Shown here: piece by piece, positions 10,428 through 19,100 of the stretch
Layout of the letters: each line of letters opens with the position of its first letter
Numbering within the stretch: position 1 is the first letter of the stretch
Source: Pedobacter cryoconitis
GTDB lineage: Bacteria; Bacteroidota; Bacteroidia; Sphingobacteriales; Sphingobacteriaceae
DNA length: 64,000 nt
Assembly: GCF_003259615.1 (NCBI RefSeq)
Contig: NZ_QLLR01000022.1
Coordinates: 38,601-102,600 of the forward strand
Direction: 5' to 3'
Made by a program: the position numbers and the translations under genes
The notes under the pieces: model-generated
The model's input: the letters and a program-made list of their open reading frames with translations, nothing else
Databases searched by the model: none
What the model was told of the DNA's origin: nothing

Positions 10428-13400
10428 ATGCTAACCAAGTCAACACTGGATATAAAAGGACTGAAGGCCAATGGGAATTTTGTTGCCCGGAATTACTGGA
10501 AACAACGTTTGGAGGGGCTCTCGTTCAGGCCATATTTTACAAGTAATACAACTGAGGGAAATGTATCCGGAAAAGAGCAGTATGTTAGTTATAAGGTAGT
10601 TGCAGCAGAAGATGTTACCCGGAAAATTGAACAGCTGGCTGCTTCGCCCAAAGCTAAATACCTGGTATTACTGGCGACACTTGGCATACTCGCACAACGT
10701 TATGCCGTAATTGATGAGGCCTGTATTTTTACTGCGCTGCCATCGGGTGCAAAGGATGTTGATACAGATGGGGGAATTGTTCCGGTTCGGATGAAAACTG
10801 AACCTGGAGATACATTCCGGAAACAGCTGGAAGATTTGAAAAATAACTTGTCCTATGATTTTAATCATGGTAATTATCCGTTGAACCGAATGCTGGCAAC
10901 AGTAAATGAATCTGAAGCGAGTTTGCCTATAACAGGCCTGCTGCTCGAAGAAATCCATGAGCCTCAGGTATTAGATGCGCTTCAACCTGACTTAATATTT
11001 TCTTTTAGCACAGCAGGAGCGGCACTTTCTTTAACTATCCGCTATAACACTCATACCTATGATCCTGCTTTTATCACGTTACTACCTGAATTGTATTTTA
11101 ACTTGCTTGATCAGCTGATCGATCAAAAGGATACTAGCATAGAAGCCATTGAATTGGTATCCAAAGCAGAACAGCATAAAATACTGCAGGTATTTAACAA
11201 TACTTCATATCGCTATCCTGCAGAAGAAAGTATCGCAGATATTTTCGAAAATTGTGTGGAACAATATGGCAGCAGTATCGCTCTTATTGAGCGTAACAAG
11301 CAATACAGTTATGATTCACTCAACAGGGCAGCCAACAGGTTAAGTTTATTTTTATTAGCTAAAAAAATAGATCTGCAAAAGCCTGTCGCTGTGATGCTGG
11401 ACAGGTCGGCTGAATTTTTAATCAGCATACTGGCAATCCTCAAAGCGGGAGGGATTTATATGCCTGTTAACCCTGCATATCCGGCAGAAAGAATAAACTA
11501 TATGCTGGCAAATAGCGGTGCAGGCAGCCTGCTTACTCTGCAGGAACTGTTCAGTAATCCCGAAATCAGCTACCCTGTCAATACCGTATTAATTGATCGT
11601 GATAAGGCAGAAATAAACAGCTGTGCTATTGTAAATCCTGAACGCAGCTACAATGCTGGTGTATATGTAATTTATACGTCCGGTTCAACTGGTGAGCCTA
11701 AGGGGGTAACCGGGCTGCAGAAAGGCTTGCTTAATCGTTTACAGTGGGGATGGGTGAGTTATCCTTTTGAGGCAAATGAAGTATGCTGCCAGAAAACAAA
11801 TATCAGTTTTGTAGATCATGTGGCTGAAATTTTTTCGCCACTGCTTAAAGGTATGCCTCTTGTAATGATCAGCGAGGCTGATATGGCAGATATATACCGG
11901 TTTACTCTTTGCCTGAAAGAAGCAAGCATTACCCGCTTAACGCTTGTGCCGTCTCTGTTACAGGCGATGATAGCTGAAAAAAAGGAAAAGCAGATTGAAT
12001 TGCCCGCACTGAACTGCGTAACCTGCAGTGGTGAAGAGCTTTCTTTTCAGCTGGTAACAGAATTTCATGCGGTATTTGCCGGTGTAAAATTATTGAATAT
12101 TTACGGTTCTACTGAAGTAAGTGCAGATGTCACCTGCTATGAAACAATACCGGACCTTTCAGAAGGAACGGTAAGGAGGAACAAACGTATACCTATTGGT
12201 AAACCGGTTTTTAATACAAAAATTGTTATTGTCAATAAAAATGATCAGTTGCAGCCTGTAGGGGTGCCGGGTGAAATTGTTATAGCAGGTGATGCAGTCG
12301 TATCAGGCTATAATAATGAGGTAGAGCTGACGGCAGCTAAGTTTGCCAGTATCAGTTGTTTTCCCCACGTACCTGTTTTCCGCTCTGGCGACCTGGGCAG
12401 ATGGTTGCCTGATGGCACCATTGAATATCTGGGCCGGATTGATCACCAGGTAAAACTACGGGGTATGCGCATCAGGCTAGGTGAAATTGAACAGGCGCTG
12501 GTAAGCCATGATACCATCACTGAAGCTGTGGTAGTTACAGTAGGTGAGGGCAATGACCGTTATCTGGCTGCTTATTATAAAGCTGAAAATCCGATAAAAA
12601 TACAGACCCTGAAAACGTACCTGCTGGCACGTTTGCCAGATTACATGCTTCCTTCCTCTTTTATAGGGTTAGCTGCATTTCCGCTAACATTAAGTGGAAA
12701 AACAGACAGGAACGCATTGCCTGCCCCGCAAATAAATACAGGAGAAGAATACGAGCCTGCTTCTGGCGAACTGGAAGAAAAACTAGTGGAGATCTGGTCT
12801 GCCATACTAAAAACTAAAAAAGAAACAATCAGTGTAAATGACAGTTTTTTTGATCTGGGCGGTCATTCGCTGCGGGCGATGACACTGGTAAACCGGATAC
12901 AAGGGGAGCTGGGGATTGAACTGTCCATAAAAAAAGTATTCGAACATAAAACTATTCGCAATTTAGCCAGGGTACTTCAAACCGCTGGTAAGACTACCAG
13001 TTACATGCCTTTGCAAAAGGCACCGGTCAGGGATTGGTATGAATTGTCTACTGCACAAATGCGGTTGTATTATTTTTATGAGCTCGACCACCAGTCACTC
13101 ACCTTTAATTTGCCAGTGGTAGTCAAACTGGAAGGTGTGCTGGATAAACAGAAAGTGGAGCAAGTATTTAACCTGCTTATTCAACGGCATGAAAGCTTAC
13201 GGACTCTTTTTGAGATCATCAATGGAAAGCCAATGCAGCGTGTTTTGCAGGATTTTATATTAGATATTAGTTATTTTGATACTATTGAGGAGCACGTACA
13301 GCAGATTTTAGAACAATTTATCCGTCCTTTCGATCTTAGCCAGGCACCCTTGCTCAGGGTTGGTTTAATTGCGCTCTCCCCTGAGGTGCATTATCTGATA

Positions 13401-16199
13401 GTAGATATGCACCATATTATTGCCGATGGAACTTCAGTGGGCTTATTGATCAATGATTTTATGGCCTTATATGACGAGGTTGAATTATTGCCGCTTACAT
13501 TTGATTATAAAGATTTTTCGGTCTGGCAGCAGGATAAAAGTTATCAGGATAAAATTGCCGGACAGAAGGATTTCTGGATAAAAGAATTTTCTGAACCCCT
13601 TACACCACTTGATATACCAGTAGATTTTGCAAAGCCATCCTCCACAGAAGGTGATTGGGTCGGGTTTGAATTAAGTGCTGCAGAAACTTCAGATTTGCGT
13701 GCGCTCGCTGACCAGGAAGTAGCTACAATTTCAATGGTTATATTGAGTGTACTTACCATTTTACTCAGTAAAATGTCTAATCAGAACGATATTACTGTAG
13801 GTATGGCAGTGGCGGGCAGAGAGCAGCTTGAGCTGGAGCAAATGATTGGCATGTTTTCACTCGTGCTTCCATTGCGCGCACATCCTTCGGATGAACTCAG
13901 TTTCAGGGAGTATCTAAGGGATTTAAAGGATACGTTTCTGGACACATTTGACAATCAAAGTTATCAGTATGAAGAACTGGCCCGGGAGCTGAACCTGGAA
14001 CGTGACAGCAGCCGGAACCCCTGGTTTGATGTGATGTACTTATATCAAAATTTTGAAAGATCGGAGTTAGTTATACCTGGTTTAAAAGTAAGCGCTTATA
14101 AGGAGCAGAATGTTGTAGCGCATGAAAAACTGAACCTTACGGTTAGTGAAAGCAATACACAGCTTTTCTTTAGACTGGTCTATTCCAAAGCATTGTTTAA
14201 AAGAGAAACAGTGGAAAGACTGGCAGGTTATTTCAAAAAAATTATAAGTGCTGTTAATGAAAATGCTGATATAAAAATTGCTTCAATCGAAATGGTCAGT
14301 AGCCTGGACAGGCAATTACTATTAAAGGCTATTACGCATTCAAAACATGAGCAGGGCCCTGTAAATTTTGCAGCGGCTTTTGCTGCACAGGTAAAGGAAA
14401 ATCCACATTGTATTGCTGCCCAGCATAATGTCGACAGACTTACTTATCGTGAGCTGGATGCACAAGCGCAAAAAATAGCTTCTTTTCTTGCTGCCAATGG
14501 TGCAGCTGCCAATAAAAATGTAGCTGTACTGTTGCCACGAGGGTTAAATCTGATTATTGCTGCAACCGGAGTTTTTTATGCAGGTGCTACTTATGTACCT
14601 GTTGATGTCGATTTCCCGGTGCAGCGCATATTGGAAATGCTGTTGAGCAGTGAGCCTGTTGTGCTGATTACCACACGTAAAGCCCTTGCAATAATTAATG
14701 AGGCAGAAAAGACGGCAATCCTGGCAGATGTAATTTGTTGTGCAGAGGACTGGGACAATATTCCTGTGGCTGACTTTAGCCCGGTTATACAAAATAGGAA
14801 TGACCTGGCTTATATTATTTATACATCCGGCACCACAGGAAAACCTAAAGGCGCAATGGTCAGCCAGCAGGGGATGATGAATCATCTTTGGGCCATGATT
14901 GATATATTGAGTATTACCAGTAACGATGTCATTGCACAAACCGCTTCTGCCTGTTTCGACATCTCTATCTGGCAATTACTCAATGCGCTTATTATTGGTG
15001 GAAAAACGCTGGTGATAGACAAAGAGAAATTACAATCCCCACAGCAGTTACTACAGTTACTGCAGCAGGAAGGGATTACTATATTTCAAACCGTACCGTC
15101 CCTGCTATCTGTGTTCCTGGATGAAGTAACACAGCTGCAGACAGCGGCTCTGCCTCAGTTAAGATGGATGATTCCTACTGGCGAGGCCCTGAGTGTAACA
15201 CTTGTAAAAAAATGGCAAGCCAAATACCCTGATATTTCTCTGCTCAATGCCTATGGTCCCGCAGAAGCTTCGGATGATGTCACTACTTACGTAGTACCAC
15301 CGCCGGCTGAAGGACAGCTCTTTATACCGATTGGTAAACCTGTGCAAAATATGCACGTCTACGTACTGGATAACAACCTGAAACTTTGCCCGCCGGGTGT
15401 TAAAGGCGAAATATGCGTTGCTGGATGGGGTGTAGGCAAGGGATATTGGAAAGATGCTGAAAAAACAGACGAAGTATTTGTGCCGAATCCTTTTGCGTCA
15501 GAAATAAATGATCCTTCATTTGCTATACTATATAAAACAGGGGATATAGGATATTATCTCGAAGATCAGAACATTATTTGTTTGGGCAGAAGTGACGATC
15601 AGGTTAAAATCCGCGGTTTCAGAATTGAACCGGGCGAAATTGAAAGTGTACTTCTTACTTATGAGCCCATTCGCGAAGTAAAAGTGTTTGCAAGAGACTG
15701 GGCAAATAATAAATACTTAGTTGCTTATTATGTAGCTGAACAGGCGGTAAATACTGCAATACTTGAACAGCACCTTTCTGACAAGTTGCCTCAATATATG
15801 ATACCTGCGTATTTTATACATCTTCAGCAGTTTCCTGTAACGCTGAATGGTAAAATTGATAAAAGGGCGTTGCCTGTGCCAGAAATGCAGCAAGCAGATT
15901 TTATAGCGCCTGATGGTGAAACAGAACAACTCCTTGCAGTGATGTGGGCCGACGTGCTGAAGTTTGATTATAATCAGGTCGGTGCAGAAGCGAGCTTCTT
16001 TTCTATGGGTGGTCATTCACTCAATGCCATTACTTTAATTAATAGTGTATATAAACAGTTTAATATTCAGCTTTCATTAAAAGACTTTTTTATGAAACCA
16101 ACAATCAGAAGTATGGCGGACTATATCGATGCACATCTGTGGTTGAAAAAAGAAGCCAATGATAATACAGTATCGACTAAATCAGAATTTTTAATCTAA
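10428..16199 (+). CDS. Nonribosomal peptide synthetase subunit 3 (half C-A-T-C-A-T)
   Basis: 1923 residues. Residues about 1-245 look like only the C-terminal lobe of a condensation domain: the YWKQRLEGL entry and VPVR strand are present but there is no HHxxxDG. Then A domain 1 (about 255-770), carrier Ser814 (LGGHSL), a full C domain with HHIIADG at 995-1001, A domain 2 (about 1330-1830) and carrier Ser1864 (MGGHSL). Pocket of A1, aligned to PheA: V-D-A-T-T-S-I-A-D-(K). The missing Asp235, Asp at 236 and the S-x-A-D-K ending match the pattern of beta-alanine-activating domains (VDxVISxADK). Pocket of A2: D-I-W-Q-I-T-A-D-D-(K), not assigned. The stop codon overlaps the next start (TAATG), so translation of subunit 4 is probably coupled. 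The C-terminal tail after the carrier would contact the docking domain of subunit 4. Confidence 0.93.
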   Translation: MLTKSTLDIKGLKANGNFVARNYWKQRLEGLSFRPYFTSNTTEGNVSGKEQYVSYKVVAAEDVTRKIEQLAASPKAKYLVLLATLGILAQRYAVIDEACIFTALPSGAKDVDTDGGIVPVRMKTEPGDTFRKQLEDLKNNLSYDFNHGNYPLNRMLATVNESEASLPITGLLLEEIHEPQVLDALQPDLIFSFSTAGAALSLTIRYNTHTYDPAFITLLPELYFNLLDQLIDQKDTSIEAIELVSKAEQHKILQVFNNTSYRYPAEESIADIFENCVEQYGSSIALIERNKQYSYDSLNRAANRLSLFLLAKKIDLQKPVAVMLDRSAEFLISILAILKAGGIYMPVNPAYPAERINYMLANSGAGSLLTLQELFSNPEISYPVNTVLIDRDKAEINSCAIVNPERSYNAGVYVIYTSGSTGEPKGVTGLQKGLLNRLQWGWVSYPFEANEVCCQKTNISFVDHVAEIFSPLLKGMPLVMISEADMADIYRFTLCLKEASITRLTLVPSLLQAMIAEKKEKQIELPALNCVTCSGEELSFQLVTEFHAVFAGVKLLNIYGSTEVSADVTCYETIPDLSEGTVRRNKRIPIGKPVFNTKIVIVNKNDQLQPVGVPGEIVIAGDAVVSGYNNEVELTAAKFASISCFPHVPVFRSGDLGRWLPDGTIEYLGRIDHQVKLRGMRIRLGEIEQALVSHDTITEAVVVTVGEGNDRYLAAYYKAENPIKIQTLKTYLLARLPDYMLPSSFIGLAAFPLTLSGKTDRNALPAPQINTGEEYEPASGELEEKLVEIWSAILKTKKETISVNDSFFDLGGHSLRAMTLVNRIQGELGIELSIKKVFEHKTIRNLARVLQTAGKTTSYMPLQKAPVRDWYELSTAQMRLYYFYELDHQSLTFNLPVVVKLEGVLDKQKVEQVFNLLIQRHESLRTLFEIINGKPMQRVLQDFILDISYFDTIEEHVQQILEQFIRPFDLSQAPLLRVGLIALSPEVHYLIVDMHHIIADGTSVGLLINDFMALYDEVELLPLTFDYKDFSVWQQDKSYQDKIAGQKDFWIKEFSEPLTPLDIPVDFAKPSSTEGDWVGFELSAAETSDLRALADQEVATISMVILSVLTILLSKMSNQNDITVGMAVAGREQLELEQMIGMFSLVLPLRAHPSDELSFREYLRDLKDTFLDTFDNQSYQYEELARELNLERDSSRNPWFDVMYLYQNFERSELVIPGLKVSAYKEQNVVAHEKLNLTVSESNTQLFFRLVYSKALFKRETVERLAGYFKKIISAVNENADIKIASIEMVSSLDRQLLLKAITHSKHEQGPVNFAAAFAAQVKENPHCIAAQHNVDRLTYRELDAQAQKIASFLAANGAAANKNVAVLLPRGLNLIIAATGVFYAGATYVPVDVDFPVQRILEMLLSSEPVVLITTRKALAIINEAEKTAILADVICCAEDWDNIPVADFSPVIQNRNDLAYIIYTSGTTGKPKGAMVSQQGMMNHLWAMIDILSITSNDVIAQTASACFDISIWQLLNALIIGGKTLVIDKEKLQSPQQLLQLLQQEGITIFQTVPSLLSVFLDEVTQLQTAALPQLRWMIPTGEALSVTLVKKWQAKYPDISLLNAYGPAEASDDVTTYVVPPPAEGQLFIPIGKPVQNMHVYVLDNNLKLCPPGVKGEICVAGWGVGKGYWKDAEKTDEVFVPNPFASEINDPSFAILYKTGDIGYYLEDQNIICLGRSDDQVKIRGFRIEPGEIESVLLTYEPIREVKVFARDWANNKYLVAYYVAEQAVNTAILEQHLSDKLPQYMIPAYFIHLQQFPVTLNGKIDKRALPVPEMQQADFIAPDGETEQLLAVMWADVLKFDYNQVGAEASFFSMGGHSLNAITLINSVYKQFNIQLSLKDFFMKPTIRSMADYIDAHLWLKKEANDNTVSTKSEFLI

Positions 16200-19100
16200 T
16201 GGAAGCACTTATACATAAGCTAAGACGACACCATATAGATGTGGATGTGGTAGGCAATCAGTTAAAACTGCAGGTGCCGGAAGGTTTGCAGGCGGATGAA
16301 ATTATTCAGGAAGTAAAACTGAATAAAGAGGCGCTGATTGCATTTATTCAAAAGGCCAGGGGTGAAGCTGCGTACAGTAAAATTCCGGCTGCACCTGTTC
16401 AGCAGGCCTATGTATTGTCTTCTGCACAGCAGCGGCTTTATTTTTTAAAGGTACTTGACCCGGCATCCCTCGCTTATAATATGCCGCAGGCAATAAGAAT
16501 CGACGAAAATCTAAATAGCCAAAAGGTGGGTTATGTCTTTAATAAACTTATTGCCCGGCATGAAAGTCTGCGCACTTCCTTTGTAATGATGGATGAAGAG
16601 CCTGCTCAGTGTATTGCCCAGGGAATAGATTTTGAGATTGAACATTTTATAGCAACTGAGAAAGAAACGGCTGGCATTATCAGCAAATTTGTAAGGCCTT
16701 TCGACCTTGCCCAGGCACCTTTGTTCCGGATTGGAATCATTGAATTGATCAATGAGGATGGTAGCCCTTTAGCAGCTTCAGTGCTTCTTGCGGATATGCA
16801 CCACATTATTACTGACGGTATTTCAGGAGATATTCTGATGAATGATTTCAGGGCATTTTACCAGGAAAAATGGCTTCCTGAATTAAAGTTGCAATACAAG
16901 GATTATGCCGTCTGGCAGCAGAGCAAAGCGCAGCAGGAAATAATAGCCGCACAAAAGGATTTCTGGCTTCAGCAATTTAAAGAAGAAGTTGCTGTACTTC
17001 AGCTGCCAGCTGATTTTCAGCGGCCTCTTGAACCCTTACATGAAGGAGCACACCTGTCTTTTAATCTGGGACCGGTAGAAACTGCTGCATTAAAAAATAG
17101 AGCTGAAACTATGGGTGTTACCCTGTTTATGGCAGTGTTAGCTGTATATAATATACTGCTGGCCAAATTATGTAACCACGAGGACATCGTGATCGGAACA
17201 CCTGTAACGGGTAGGAATCATGCCGATCTTGAACAGGTTATCGGGATGTTTGTTAATACACTTGCCATCCGGAACAAACCAGAAGGAGGCCTCAGTTTTA
17301 AAGAGTTTTTGACAAAGGTTAAACTCAATACCCTGGCTTGTTTTGACCACCAGGATTACCAGTTTGAAGAACTGATCAGTGAATTAAAAATAAAACGTGA
17401 TCCGGTCCGTAACCCTCTGTTTGACTTGTTCTTTGTTTATGAGAACGCAAGCCATTCTAAAGCTGATAATTCACAGTCGCCATTTCAATCACTCAGCAGC
17501 GGCCATACGGTGGCTAAATTCGACCTCACTTTACTAGCCATAGAAACTGAAGATCAATTGCTGATGCGTTTTGAATACTTGACGTGTTTGTTTAAAAAAG
17601 AAACAATAGAACGTTTTGCCGGGTATCTTAAAAAAATATTTACAGCCGTTATAAATAATATAGATTTACCCATTGCTGAGATCGGAATTATTGATCTGGA
17701 GGAAAAAAACCAGTTGTTATACGGATTTAACAATACTGCTTTTGAACGCACAGGTAATGAACGTATCAGTGAACTGTTTGCACAACAGGTAAAAGCAACG
17801 CCCAGACAAACTGCAATTCATTTTGAAGGGCAAAATATCAGCTACGAAGAACTAGAAGCCAAAGCCAGTGCGCTGACCGAAAAAATACGGCAAAATAAGG
17901 TTCCTGAAGGGACGGTATCGGCCATATTACTGGATCGTTCTGTAAATGGTGTTGCCGCAATATTGGCCACCTTAAAATATGGATGTGCTTACCTTGCAAT
18001 GGATGTGAGTTACCCTGATGACCGGCTCAGTTTTATGCTCAATGACAGTGGTGCAGCGGTACTGTTAACTACATCAGCGATAATGGCAGACAGACAACTG
18101 CAATGGCCCGGAAAAACCATGCTGATTGATCTGGCGGAAGGAGAGGTGATTGATGCTGCAGCAGATGGTTTGGATTATACTGCTGCCTTAATGGCACCAC
18201 CAGATACGCTTTACCTCATTTATTCTTCAGGTTCTACGGGTACTCCAAAAGGTGTAGCTGGCAGTGAACGCGGGCTGATTAACCGGTTAAACTGGGGCTG
18301 GCAACAATATCCTTATGAAAAAGGGGAGGTTTGTTGTTTTAAAACGAACCTTGGTTTTGTAGACCATGTTGCTGAGCTGTTCAGTCCTCTGCTTCAGGGG
18401 GTTCCGCTTGTATTACTACCTGATAATATCAGTAGTAATCCAGAAATGCTGATGAACGAAGTAATCAGTCATAATATCAGCAGAATTACACTGGTTCCTT
18501 CTCTGCTTCAATCACTCTTGCAAATAAAAAAATACCGTAACCTTCACCTAAGCGCATTAAAATATTTCTTTTGTAGTGGCGAGATACTGTCATTGCAGTT
18601 GGCAAAACAATTTTGCAAAGAATTCGGAACTGCCTTTCTGGTGAATATCTATGGATCTTCAGAAGTTGGTGCAGATGTTACCTGGCATCAGGTAGATCGT
18701 TTTAATGTGGAAGAGGTTTTAAGTTATTTCCGCCATATTTCTACTGCAGACAATATTGCGGTGCAGGCTGGTACAGATTTTACTTCGGGGCATGTCGGGC
18801 TCGGAGAAATTGCTGCAAGGTTCACCAACAGCAAGGTCGCTGAATACCCTGTTTCGCTTACAGCATATTATAACATGCTCCGTAAAGATGTTATACCCTA
18901 TACAATTAATACAGCGTCGCCTACTTTTATCGGACATATGACTTCTGTACTGCCAGATTATGTACATGATATTAGCAAACTGGTTTCTCAGTTGAATCAA
19001 AACCTGGTCAAAGTAGAGACATCCAAATCTCTTACCTTTCTGGAAAGGGAGGCCATTGGCATATTACACAGACTTTTTTATGCTAATCCTGAATCTTTTT

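Noticed and set aside
14544..14975. 143-residue open frame antisense to NRPS subunit 3
   Set aside because: It lies opposite well conserved A-domain motifs and reads as a coding shadow.
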